From Candidatus Parcubacteria bacterium (lineage in GTDB: Bacteria > Patescibacteriota > Patescibacteriia > CAIXNZ01), in NCBI GenBank assembly GCA_026395675.1, contig JAPLYF010000030.1, positions 1-35,482 on the forward strand: a stretch of 35,482 nucleotides of DNA. The letters are read 5' to 3'. This document shows, piece by piece, positions 1 through 7,844 of this stretch. The position numbers were made by a program, and so were the translations under genes. A model generated the notes under the pieces. That model had not been told where the DNA came from. It saw nothing but the letters and a program-made list of their open reading frames with translations, and ran no database searches. Within the stretch, counting starts at the first letter, position 1. Each line of letters opens with the position of its first letter.

Positions 1-1
1 T

Positions 2-874
2 TAGATCCTGGCCAGATGATTCCTGATGCCGGCTCAGGTCATAGTCAGTGCGGTAAGCAATGGCCCATAATTCATCCTGGCCAAAAGGAAATTCATATTC
101 CATATCAATTGTCCTTTTGGAATAAAAGGCCCGTTCTTTTTCCGGAATTTCATGGTCATGCATTTTCTTCCGATTCAGGCCTAGCAAGTCCATAAAGCCA
201 TGCATATAATCAACCCAGTCCTCGAAAATCTTTTCCCACTTAGCATGCGGCGCAATAAAATATTCAATTTCCATTTGTTCAAATTCAATGGTTCTGAAAA
301 TAAAATTGCCCGTGGTAATTTCATTTCTAAAGGCCTTGCCAATCTGGCCAATGCCAAACGGAATTTTATTATTAGAGGAATTTAAAACATTTTTAAAATT
401 AATAAATATGGCCTGGGCTGTTTCAGGCCTCAAATAAGTGACAACGCCTTCTTTTTCTACCGGGCCAATCACTGTTTGAAACATGCCGGAAAATAATTTT
501 TCTTCAGTTAATTTCCCCCCGCATTCAGGACATTTGCTGGCATCCTCTATTTTATCTGGCCTATATCTTTTATGGCATTTTTTGCATTCCACCAAAGGAT
601 CTTTGAAATTCTTCACATGACCTGAGGCCTCCCAGACCTTGGGGCTTAAAATAATATTGCCGTCTATGCCAACCATATCTTCCCTAGCTTCAATAAAATA
701 TTTCCACCAGAGATGTTTAATATTGTTTTTAAATTCAACTCCTAAAGGACCATAATCATAGGTTGAAGCCAAACCCCCATAAATTTCTGAACCAGGAAAA
801 ACAAAGCCGCGCCTTTTGCAAAGCGAAACGATTTTTTCCATTTTATTCTCATCTTGTTTTTTCACTTTTTTCAT
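2..874 (-). CDS. glyS: Glycine--tRNA ligase, N-terminal part (cut by window edge)
   Basis: Charges tRNA-Gly with glycine in the cytoplasm. The 291 visible residues match the alpha2 (eukaryote/Gram-positive type) class II GlyRS. An N-terminal catalytic stretch [20 protein letters not shown] is followed by a four-cysteine zinc-type insertion (CKKC...CPEC), and then class II motif 2 (GKAFRNEI). The frame stays open to the left edge, so the rest of the catalytic domain and the anticodon-binding domain lie outside the window. The start chosen is the ATG at 874; a second in-frame ATG at 841 ([13 protein letters not shown]) is also plausible, because conserved sequence begins there and neither has a Shine-Dalgarno. 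It is the last gene of the holB-lipoprotein-frr-glyS series, about 105 bp after frr, with a palindromic repeat in the gap. The family assignment is firm; the gene symbol is given for the single-chain enzyme. Confidence 0.93.
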   Translation of the reverse strand, partial: MKKVKKQDENKMEKIVSLCKRRGFVFPGSEIYGGLASTYDYGPLGVEFKNNIKHLWWKYFIEAREDMVGIDGNIILSPKVWEASGHVKNFKDPLVECKKCHKRYRPDKIEDASKCPECGGKLTEEKLFSGMFQTVIGPVEKEGVVTYLRPETAQAIFINFKNVLNSSNNKIPFGIGQIGKAFRNEITTGNFIFRTIEFEQMEIEYFIAPHAKWEKIFEDWVDYMHGFMDLLGLNRKKMHDHEIPEKERAFYSKRTIDMEYEFPFGQDELWAIAYRTDYDLSRHQESSGQDL

Positions 875-910
875 ACTTAAAATTCTAATTTTTATTTAAG
901 ATTTCAACTT

Positions 911-981
911 TCATAATTCAGCCTTCGCTGACCGAAGTCAGCTACGGCTGACGAAGGTCAGATTTCAGAATTCAGAATTCT
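911..981. repeat. Palindrome module in an AATTCAG/ATTTCAG repeat
   Basis: A GC-rich imperfect palindrome (922-961) is bracketed by CAG at 919-921 and 959-961. It contains a CCTTCG...CGAAGG outer stem and a CTGAC/GTCAG inner stem. The AT-rich flanks CATAATTCAG and ATTTCAGAATTC also occur without the palindrome at 24841 and 34325, and with a related palindrome at 8937-8999. It fills the frr-glyS gap. Confidence 0.75.
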
Positions 982-1543
982 ACACTGTCATTATTTCCTT
1001 TTCTTTATCTTTGGTTAATGTCTCCAGCTTACTGTTCAAATCACTGATATAATTATCCAAATCAGCCAGAAATTGGAATTTATCATCTTGAGTAACTGAC
1101 TTTCCTTTTTCCGCCTCGATAATGGCTTCTTTTACCTTATCGCGAATCTGGCGCAAGCTAATTTTCGCTGTTTCACTTTTTTGGCCTAATAATTTTGTCA
1201 GTTCCTTTCGATTTTCTTCGGTCATGGCCGGTAGTTTGGCAATAATTTTTTCTCCAGTATTAATTATAGATAAACCCAAATTTGAATAATTTAAAGATTT
1301 TTCCACGTCTTTCAAAATATTTTTATCCCAGGGTTCAATGCTAATACTTTTGGCCTCAGGGATGCTGATAGCCGCTAATTGCTTAAGCGGCGTGTGAGCG
1401 CCATAGGATTCGACCATCACGCTTTCAACCAGTGCTGTCTGCGCCCGGCCTGTCCTCAGCGAGCTAATTTCTTTTTTAAAATGCTCAATTGCTTCCTCAA
1501 AATCTTTTTTCTTTTGCTCTATAAATTGATTAGTTTTAATCAT
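980..1543 (-). CDS. frr: Ribosome recycling factor
   Basis: Splits post-termination ribosomes together with EF-G. The 187 residues match the usual length of about 185. Family signatures are visible: SLRTGRAQTALVESVMVESYG near the N-terminus (the RTGRA helix-turn), PLKQLAAISIPEAKSISIEPWD in the beta domain, and a C-terminal helix with RKEL and IRDKVKEAI. The ATG at 1543 has no Shine-Dalgarno; it lies 14 bp after the lipoprotein gene, so it is probably co-transcribed with holB upstream and glyS downstream. The stop is TAG. Nothing unusual is seen in the protein. Assignment is secure. Confidence 0.96.
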   Translation of the reverse strand: MIKTNQFIEQKKKDFEEAIEHFKKEISSLRTGRAQTALVESVMVESYGAHTPLKQLAAISIPEAKSISIEPWDKNILKDVEKSLNYSNLGLSIINTGEKIIAKLPAMTEENRKELTKLLGQKSETAKISLRQIRDKVKEAIIEAEKGKSVTQDDKFQFLADLDNYISDLNSKLETLTKDKEKEIMTV

Positions 1544-1557
1544 AGAAAAAAATTTTA

Positions 1558-2664
1558 TTATTTTGATTTAACTCCTAGGTAGATTATCTTTGGATTCTGC
1601 TGATCAATCAGCAGTATATTAACCAGACCGCTCGAAGGTGATTTTTGAGTAGCCCAATTTTTACCACCATCGCCAGAAACATAGATTGTTGTGTCAGTCC
1701 CGTAGTAAATAAGTTTATCATTTTTGGGATCAACTGCTATACCATAAATATTGGCACCTCTTTCCGGCGTTATTAATTCTATGTTTTGCCAGGTCAGACC
1801 GCCATCGGTTGTTTTTAAGAGTCCATATTTTGAAGCCATAACCAAAGTGTTTTTTTGCGTCAAATCCTGGACTAAGTTATGAAACTGTTTAGAATCATAA
1901 AAACCGTCCAGACCTTTATTGAGATCTGTTTCTGGTTTTTCATCGCTCCAGGTCTTGCCGCCATCAATGGTTTTAAAAATGCCGGCTGAGTCTGTGGCAA
2001 AATAAATAATGCGCGTATCATCTTTATCAACCAAAATCTGCTTAATCGGATTATTGATGCGTTTTATTGTCTGCCAGGTTTTGCCAAAATCCATACTTTT
2101 TAAAATCTCACCAAAATTATTGGCCGCGTAAACAATATTCTTATTGTAATCTTCTGTGGCCACGGTGCTAAACTGCAATTCCGGACGACTTTTGTCAAAA
2201 TATAGTTCCTGCCAGGTGCGCAGACAATCACTACTTTTATAAATTGACTGGCCTGCTGCGACAAAGACATTGCATTTATTAAAATAATCTACTGCCACGC
2301 TGTTTATGGGTGAAGTGCCAAAAAGCGCTGCCTGCTGCCAGCTCTCTGCTCCAGTCAGAGAATAATATAATCCCTTATCAGTCGCGGCATAAAGGGTGTT
2401 GTGATCAGCAGGATCAAAAATTAACTGATAGATAGAAGTGTCAGAGATAGCCAGTAATTTGCCAGTAACATTGGCTAAAAGTGACTTTGTCTTCCAGCTG
2501 GCGCTGGCATCATCTGATCTAAAAATGCCCAAGGGCAAAGCCAATGCCTGGGGCGAAGACGGCGTATTGGTTATGGAAAAAATGCAGCCAGATATTGTTA
2601 AAGACAAAAAAATAAGGGCCAAAAAAAAGATTGCTTTTTTAATTTTATAATTTATTTTTAGCAT
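1558..2664 (-). CDS. Predicted lipoprotein with BNR/Asp-box (YCF48/sortilin-like) propeller repeats
   Basis: A 368-residue exported protein. The N-terminus has a basic start, a hydrophobic segment and a lipobox ending in Cys27 (LTISGC), so it is probably a membrane-anchored lipoprotein. The rest carries about seven Asp-box-like turns of the form S/T-x-D/G-G-x-T/S-W (for example TIDGGKTW, TTDGGLTW, SGDGGKNW, SMDFGKTW), each about 45-50 residues apart. That pattern fits a beta-propeller of the YCF48/BNR type. Known propellers of this kind are sialidases, sortilin-like or photosystem-assembly factors, but no catalytic sialidase residues are evident and the substrate cannot be named. It starts 2 bp after holB ends and is followed by frr, so it sits in a translation/replication operon without an obvious functional link. 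Confidence 0.8.
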   Translation of the reverse strand: MLKINYKIKKAIFFLALIFLSLTISGCIFSITNTPSSPQALALPLGIFRSDDASASWKTKSLLANVTGKLLAISDTSIYQLIFDPADHNTLYAATDKGLYYSLTGAESWQQAALFGTSPINSVAVDYFNKCNVFVAAGQSIYKSSDCLRTWQELYFDKSRPELQFSTVATEDYNKNIVYAANNFGEILKSMDFGKTWQTIKRINNPIKQILVDKDDTRIIYFATDSAGIFKTIDGGKTWSDEKPETDLNKGLDGFYDSKQFHNLVQDLTQKNTLVMASKYGLLKTTDGGLTWQNIELITPERGANIYGIAVDPKNDKLIYYGTDTTIYVSGDGGKNWATQKSPSSGLVNILLIDQQNPKIIYLGVKSK

Positions 2665-2666
2665 AA

Positions 2667-3689
2667 CTATAAATTTATGACTAAATTTTCCACGGCTAAG
2701 CGCGGATTTATATTATAATTTAAAAATTTCTTTACCTGATTAATATTTTTTTGCAGTTCAATAATTTTGACTGCTTTAATTTCTTTGGCTAAATTCTCTG
2801 TCTCCTTCTGAAAATGTATATTTGAGATCAAATGTCCCAGATTATTTTGGACCAATAAAATATCTCTCAAAAAAAGCTGCCAGTTTTCCAAATTCTGATT
2901 TATGACTACTTGCTTTTCTAAATTAGTAGAACTCTCTGTCAATAAATAGTCAACAATTTTAAATCGGGCTGACAAATTATCACCAAAAAGCTGGATAAAT
3001 TGTTTGGTTCGCTCTAAATAAATTTGATAAAAATCTGGGTTATTATAAAAATTTATAGCTAAGCCAATCTGGCCAAAAACTAAGGCGCTTAAAAGCCGGG
3101 CCTGCTCGCGACTGGCGCCTAAGCCGAGCAAATGATGAAAAATTTTTTCACTGGCAACCGGCTGAAATTTAATCACCCGGCAGCGCGAAATAATGGTCGG
3201 TAAGAGCGAACCCAAATTATTAGCTATTAAAATCAAGCTTGACTTAGGTCTGGGCTCTTCCAGAATTTTCAAAAGAGCATTCTGCGCGCTTTCGCTAAGC
3301 TCCTCAGCTTTTTCAATTAAGGCAATTTTATAGGAATTTAAAAAAGAAGACAAATATAAAATTTTTTGCATTTCTCTCACCTGCTCAACGCTAATATTTT
3401 TCTTGTCCTCTTCTTTTTTTAAAAAATAAACATCCGGGTGAATCCCTTTGTCAAATTGGCTGCAAAAAACACAGTGATTGCAGGGAAAAGATTCGGTGCT
3501 ATTTTGGTTTTGCTCATGATAATCCTGGCACAAAATTGTTTTACTGAATTCCCGAGCCAAAAAATTTTTACCAATATGTTCTTTACCCACAAATAAATAA
3601 GCGTGGGCTAATTTGTTATTAGTCAGATTTTTTTGCAGAAATTGGCTGATTTTTTCCTGACCAACTGTCTGCCAGTTGTATTTTTGCAT
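2667..3689 (-). CDS. holB: DNA polymerase III subunit delta' (clamp loader)
   Basis: A 340-residue AAA+ clamp-loader subunit. Seen: a degenerate Walker A, GKEHIGKN (35-42), as is usual for delta', which does not hydrolyse ATP; a four-cysteine zinc site (Cys54, Cys70, Cys73, Cys76); a Walker B region KIALIEKAEEL (121-131); AQNALLKILEEP; and the arginine-finger SRC motif (168-170). The C-terminal third is the helical collar domain. DnaX-type tau/gamma subunits would have an intact Walker A (GKT/S), so delta' is preferred. It heads the operon holB-lipoprotein-frr-glyS. The ATG at 3689 lies 7 bp from a TATAAT box, implying a leaderless or nearly leaderless mRNA. Confidence 0.92.
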   Translation of the reverse strand: MQKYNWQTVGQEKISQFLQKNLTNNKLAHAYLFVGKEHIGKNFLAREFSKTILCQDYHEQNQNSTESFPCNHCVFCSQFDKGIHPDVYFLKKEEDKKNISVEQVREMQKILYLSSFLNSYKIALIEKAEELSESAQNALLKILEEPRPKSSLILIANNLGSLLPTIISRCRVIKFQPVASEKIFHHLLGLGASREQARLLSALVFGQIGLAINFYNNPDFYQIYLERTKQFIQLFGDNLSARFKIVDYLLTESSTNLEKQVVINQNLENWQLFLRDILLVQNNLGHLISNIHFQKETENLAKEIKAVKIIELQKNINQVKKFLNYNINPRLAVENLVINL

Positions 3690-3695
3690 GCTTTA

Positions 3696-3724
3696 ATTAT
3701 AGCTGAAAAATTTGACCAAGTAAA
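3696..3724 (-). promoter_or_regulatory. Promoter of holB, probably leaderless
   Basis: On the minus strand a perfect TATAAT (3696-3701), preceded by AGC, is spaced 17 bp from TTTACT (3719-3724, 4 of 6 consensus positions). Transcription would begin at or next to the A of the holB ATG (3689). Confidence 0.6.
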
Positions 3725-3748
3725 GGTTAAAAAAAACCTGGCTTAAAC

Positions 3749-3877
3749 AAAAGGCTCTGTCATTCCGACCTACGTCGGCCGAAGCCGACTACGGTCGGCG
3801 AAGGCCGAAAGAAAGTGAGGAATCTAATACATCAGTGTAATAGATCCTTCGTTTCTCTCAGGATGACAGAGCCTTTT
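3749..3877. repeat. MITE-like element with terminal inverted repeats, type GTCATTCC...GGATGACA
   Basis: About 129 bp bounded by inverted repeats 3749-3766 and 3861-3877 (AAAAGGCTCTGTCATtCC, one base indel). The interior has a GC-rich palindrome (CCGAC...GTCGG, about 3765-3805), then GAATCT...GATCCTTCG. The general pattern GTCATTCC..GATCCTTCG..GGATGACA is a dispersed repeat type known in many bacteria. The right end overlaps the mreB stop codon (3876-3878), so the repeat forms the 3' end of that transcript and may act as its terminator. Confidence 0.75.
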
Positions 3878-4883
3878 ACTTCTGCCCCAAAATTGAGCGT
3901 TTATAAAATTCCAGATTCTCCAAAGCAATGCCAGTGCCTTTGGCCACGCAAAAGAGAGCATCATCAACAACATAAGCCGGAACGCCAGTGGCTTTGGATA
4001 TTAATTGATCAATGTTGCGTAAGAGTGAAGTACCTCCGCTCATGATTATGCCTTTATCAATCACATCAGCAGCTAATTCCGGCGGTGTATGCTGCAGTAC
4101 TTCTTTTACGGTTTCAATAATGCCTTCCAATTGGGATTCGATTGCTTCCACCACATCATTGGTCGTCATGGTAATTATTCTTGGTAAGCCAGTAATCATG
4201 TCCCGACCCCTGACTTCCATGGTTAATGGCTCTTCCAAAGGCAAAGCTGAACCAATATTAATTTTTATGTCCTCAGCTGTTCTCTCGCCAATGGCTAAAT
4301 TATGATTTCTCCTGGTGTATTCCAAGATGGCCTGGTCTAATTTATTACCGCCAATTCTGACTGAAGCGCTAGCGACAATGCCGCCCAATGATATAACAGC
4401 CACTTCGGTTGTTCCTCCGCCACTATCAATAATCATATTGCCCGAAGGACTGCCTATCGGAATATTCGCGCCAATCGCTGCCACAATAGGTTCTTTAATA
4501 ATATAAGCTGCTTTGGCGCCAGCTGCCATGGTCGCATCAATTACCGCTCTTCTTTCAGTTGAGGTAATGCCAGCGGGTACGGCAACCATCACTTCCGGTC
4601 TTAAAAATCTTAAACCGCCTAAGGCCTTATTAATAAAATATCTTAACATTGCCTCGGTTGTTTTATAATCAGCGATCACTCCGTCTTTCAAAGGCCTGGA
4701 GGCAATGATTGTATCCGGTGTTTTGCCGAGCATTTCTTTGGCTTCCAAACCAACGGCCAGGATTTTTTTATCAGTCGTAGAAATAGCCACAACCGATGGT
4801 TCATTAATAACCACCCCTTTTTTGGGTAAATAAACTAAGATATTGGTTGTGCCTAGGTCAATGCCTATTTTTTTTCTAAACAT
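3876..4883 (-). CDS. mreB: Rod shape-determining protein MreB
   Basis: A 335-residue actin-like ATPase that forms membrane-associated filaments organising wall synthesis. Seen: phosphate-1 loop GIDLGTTNILVY (7-18); IIDSGGGTTEVAVISLGGIV, the phosphate-2 region; EPIVAAIGANIPI; and the adenosine-binding IMSGGTSLLRNIDQLI near the C-terminus. Length agrees with bacterial MreB (about 335-345). No mreC or mreD follows; the gene stands alone between the MITE-like element downstream and a TACGAAT-rich repeat upstream, with the DUF4012 gene beyond. There is no Shine-Dalgarno in front of the ATG. Assignment is firm; DnaK/FtsA are excluded by length and the MreB-type motifs. Confidence 0.95.
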   Translation of the reverse strand: MFRKKIGIDLGTTNILVYLPKKGVVINEPSVVAISTTDKKILAVGLEAKEMLGKTPDTIIASRPLKDGVIADYKTTEAMLRYFINKALGGLRFLRPEVMVAVPAGITSTERRAVIDATMAAGAKAAYIIKEPIVAAIGANIPIGSPSGNMIIDSGGGTTEVAVISLGGIVASASVRIGGNKLDQAILEYTRRNHNLAIGERTAEDIKINIGSALPLEEPLTMEVRGRDMITGLPRIITMTTNDVVEAIESQLEGIIETVKEVLQHTPPELAADVIDKGIIMSGGTSLLRNIDQLISKATGVPAYVVDDALFCVAKGTGIALENLEFYKRSILGQK

Positions 4884-4888
4884 AGAAT

Positions 4889-5000
4889 TTTCCTACGAAA
4901 TTACGAATAAGGTACGAATATACTAATAATCAAAATCTTTACAATTCGTATATTTGCCTGCCTGCCGGCAGGCAGGTAAAAAATTCGTATTTCGTAGAGC
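4889..5000. repeat. TACGAAT-rich intergenic element with 20-bp perfect palindrome
   Basis: The mreB-DUF4012 gap is made of repeated TACGAA/TTCGTA units on both strands. It contains the perfect palindrome CCTGCCTGCCGGCAGGCAGG at 4957-4976, which recurs at 14075-14094 and, with changes, at 16648-16667. Confidence 0.75.
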
Positions 5001-5003
5001 TAT

Positions 5004-7061
5004 TTAAAAGCTAACCACAAAACTTTTATCCGTATCCAACGCTGCCGAGTATTTATACGAGTTATTAAACCATTCTTTTTGCTCTTCAGCTGGCGTTGCT
5101 GATTTAATATTCTTATCAAATTTTAAGTCCAAAGTCAAATTGGGAATAACGCCTGGCTGTTTCTGAATTAAAAGATTATAAGTCCCCAGGTTTATTTGTT
5201 CTACTATCTTTTTAGGCAGTTTATATTCAAAACTCAAAACGCCTGTTTCATGCGGCTCAATTGAAATAAAAGCGCCAAAGTATGTTTTGTCAAATTCTTG
5301 GCCTTTTTCAATTTGTCCTGGCTGATGCGAGGGATCTTTGATTTTGTCATTTTCCATGGCACCTTGCGAACTGATTAATTCACTGCCCAGGGGGACATAA
5401 ACTCTAGCGTAGGTTCTTAAACGCGTTGACTTCCAGGTAAAATCAGCATTGTTCTTATAGATTATTGTTACCTTGGCAATCAAATCTCCGTTTTTATTCG
5501 CAAATGAATAATTAATAGTTCGGTCCACATATTGATCTGTTTTTAAGCTGGCCATATTACTATCAACCACCATTAAATAATCATTATCAGTCTTCTGGAT
5601 CTCGCCGCCCCAATTTTTCGCCAGAATTAGTTTTTCCAAATCAGGGTCAACACTATAAAACATGACTTGTTTCTGGTCCAGCGCCTTATAAGCTATATCT
5701 AAAAGATCCGGGACTTTACTTAACGGCAAAGTAAAAAGTTTAATTTTAATCTGGTCAGACAACTTTTTAATTATCCCCTTCCTTTCAGCGATCGGTACAT
5801 TTAATTCCTGATAAAGCTTGCCCACCATCAATTCCAGCTGATCCTGATAATTGGTGTCAGTAAAAATCATGTCTTGGGCTACAATCGGACCTGTTAATTT
5901 TAAAAGGCCGCCTAATATTTCCGGCGTTATGGCGATAACACCATACAAATTTTCTTCATACGGTATAACATCGGTAATAATCACGCCTTTTTCTCCGAGA
6001 ATTTTTTGGCCTGACTTTTTAAGATCAATTAAGGCCAGATTTTCTTTCTTATATATATCCAAAGATTTTTGGGCAGTAGTGGGGAAATCAGGCTCCCAGT
6101 TAATATCCCGCAAAGACCAATTTTTCTGCTCCAAATATTTGGCAATTGGCCAGGGCGTCGGCTCCTTGACAATAGGCTGGGCTGAACGGTCCAAATTATA
6201 AACATTATCAGTATCAAATTCTTTAATCTCACCGTCTTGTAATTTCAAAATACCATAAGTGCCAATAAAGCCGCCTGTAGGACGAAGCTCTGAATTATTC
6301 TGCAGTAAAAACAAGTAGGTTTTTGCTTGATCAAAACCAACAACTTTAGGAATAACATCAAGCAGGGGCAAAACATGATCAATTAATTTCTTTACCTTTG
6401 GTAAATTCTCTTTCAAGGGGCTGATGCCGTCTTTTAAAGGTTTAACCAGCCCATTGGCTGGGATTGACTCAATGGCAACGTCAGCTTCGTCAATTTCCTT
6501 CTGGACTTCATTAAGCATGCTTTCTGACTGGACTATTTTATTCAATATTTCTTTCTTCTGCTCAGTAGTGATTGTGGCATAAGTAATTGATTCATTTTTC
6601 AAGGGCGCAGTAATATCATCAATTAATAAAACAACCTTCTGGCCGCTGTCAGTCAATTTAATACCGGCAATCAAAACCTGATCAACTGCCTTGAGTTGCG
6701 TGCCAATATACGGCACAGAGCGCACTAATTTTATCTTGTCCAACAGTTTTTGGGCCAGGTTAAAATCATCATTGGACAATTTGATGGAAGCAGCTGCCTC
6801 TTTAAATTCACGGTTAGTGAGCTGATGCATGGCCAGATCTAAATTGCCTTTGGCTGATAATGAAAATGAATATGCCGCTTGCAAATCTTTATAATATAAA
6901 GCGCCTAAAACAGCCAAAAAAATTATGGCCAAAACCAAAACAGCCAAAAAAATCTTGATTATTAAAACTAAAGATTTTTTCCAATAGGATTTTCTCGGTC
7001 TCTCCGTAATCTGCGAAAAATCAGGTTTAGGAAACTCTAAGTTTTGATTGATTTCTGACAT
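5004..7061 (-). CDS. DUF4012 family membrane-anchored protein
   Basis: A 685-residue protein with a short basic cytoplasmic N-terminus, one strong TM segment at about 30-57 and a large extracytoplasmic part. The signature LLQNNSELRPTGGFIGTYG (about 252-270), followed by repeated aromatic/Asp-rich segments, matches the DUF4012 family, which is common in Patescibacteria and Actinobacteria and often lies among surface-glycan genes. Its biochemical role is unknown; sequence resemblance to LytR-CpsA-Psr-like proteins has been suggested for the family, but I see no catalytic motif that proves it. The first 35 bp overlap the 3' end of the broken glycosyltransferase gene, so the two were probably translationally coupled. 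The C-terminal part reads as beta-rich, Ig-like sequence (VTIIYKNNADFTWKSTRLRTYARVYVP). Confidence 0.85.
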   Translation of the reverse strand: MSEINQNLEFPKPDFSQITERPRKSYWKKSLVLIIKIFLAVLVLAIIFLAVLGALYYKDLQAAYSFSLSAKGNLDLAMHQLTNREFKEAAASIKLSNDDFNLAQKLLDKIKLVRSVPYIGTQLKAVDQVLIAGIKLTDSGQKVVLLIDDITAPLKNESITYATITTEQKKEILNKIVQSESMLNEVQKEIDEADVAIESIPANGLVKPLKDGISPLKENLPKVKKLIDHVLPLLDVIPKVVGFDQAKTYLFLLQNNSELRPTGGFIGTYGILKLQDGEIKEFDTDNVYNLDRSAQPIVKEPTPWPIAKYLEQKNWSLRDINWEPDFPTTAQKSLDIYKKENLALIDLKKSGQKILGEKGVIITDVIPYEENLYGVIAITPEILGGLLKLTGPIVAQDMIFTDTNYQDQLELMVGKLYQELNVPIAERKGIIKKLSDQIKIKLFTLPLSKVPDLLDIAYKALDQKQVMFYSVDPDLEKLILAKNWGGEIQKTDNDYLMVVDSNMASLKTDQYVDRTINYSFANKNGDLIAKVTIIYKNNADFTWKSTRLRTYARVYVPLGSELISSQGAMENDKIKDPSHQPGQIEKGQEFDKTYFGAFISIEPHETGVLSFEYKLPKKIVEQINLGTYNLLIQKQPGVIPNLTLDLKFDKNIKSATPAEEQKEWFNNSYKYSAALDTDKSFVVSF

Positions 7062-7750
7062 GTTTATTTAAACCAAAATATTTAACAAAATATTTAATAA
7101 AAGAAGCAATGTGCCACCTGGTCATTTTATTAAAAGACCAGTGACTCAAATTTTCCAAAGCCGAAGCCCTCTCATACAAGTGTACCATTTCTGCCTCGGC
7201 CAGATAATAGACCTGATAGTTGCTTTGCCAAAAACGCCGGCACCAATCCATGTCCTCAACATAGAAAAAAAATCTTTCATCCAATAAGCCGACTTTTGTC
7301 AGAGCTTCTTTTCTGACCAGCATGCAAGCGCCCATCACCCAGTCAACTTCCAAATTAGTGGCATGATCAAATTCCAGCATCAAATGCTCATCTAATTCTT
7401 TTTTGGCAAAAGGCAAGCGCCCCAAAGGCGTGCGGCGGTATAAGATTAATCTTGGTGTCTGAAAGGTTCGGCAAGAAATCTGGTATTGGCCGTCTGGACT
7501 GATTAACTTTGGACCAGCTAAACCTACTTCAGGGTTACTTGCCAGCCGCAAACCCCAAATTTTTACCTGTCTGGATAAACTTAAGGCCGGGAAAATTTTC
7601 TTTTATCATTTTTTCACAGCCATCATTAGAACCATTATCAATCACTATTAATTCATAATCAAGATTTTTTACCGTGGCCATAACATTTTTCAAGCACTGC
7701 TTAACCAACCCCTTAGTTTTATAATTTAAGATAATGATTGATAAATTCAT
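7027..7750 (-). pseudogene. GT2 family glycosyltransferase broken by an internal deletion with frameshift
   Basis: Two minus-strand frames together make one family-2 glycosyltransferase of the rhamnosyltransferase-like type. The first (7535-7750, 71 aa) has the GT-A start MNLSIIILNYKT, the nucleotide-binding IDNGSNDG and ends in KNLGFAAGK-stop. The second (7027-7551) resumes at ASNPEVGLAGPKLISPDG and continues through DWVMGACMLVRKEAL, the FFFYVEDMDWCRR acceptor motif and a C-terminal helix. In intact relatives, including the gene at 7844-8875, about 40 residues lie between NLGF and the 'NPEVG' position and contain the metal-binding N-P/Q-D motif. Here they are missing and the frame changes (stop TAA at 7535-7537). 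A catalytic protein is not expected from this allele. An assembly error is possible. It overlaps the DUF4012 gene by 35 bp. Confidence 0.85.
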
Positions 7751-7752
7751 AT

Positions 7753-7844
7753 GGTTACAAATACACTAATCAGTTACTAATAATACTAATTGGAAGTGAG
7801 ATAAATATTAGTATAATTAGTATAAAATTCGTAGATTAGTATCC
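7753..7844. repeat. TACGAAT-type element with terminal inverted repeats
   Basis: 92 bp between two glycosyltransferase genes, bounded by GGTTACAAAT on the left and the complement of GGATACTAATCTAC on the right. The left end lies 2 bp from the start codon of the gene at 7750 and the right end reaches the stop codon of the gene at 7844-8875. Related copies: 14051-14157, 21212-21304, 28131-28277. Confidence 0.65.

Noticed and set aside
4957-4976. CRISPR-like repeat (CCTGCC palindrome seen three times)
   Set aside because: The copies are kilobases apart, with no regular spacers and no cas genes; they are dispersed palindromes.
7535-7551. Programmed frameshift in the glycosyltransferase
   Set aside because: There is no slippery heptamer, and about 40 conserved residues are missing between the two parts, which a frameshift would not explain.
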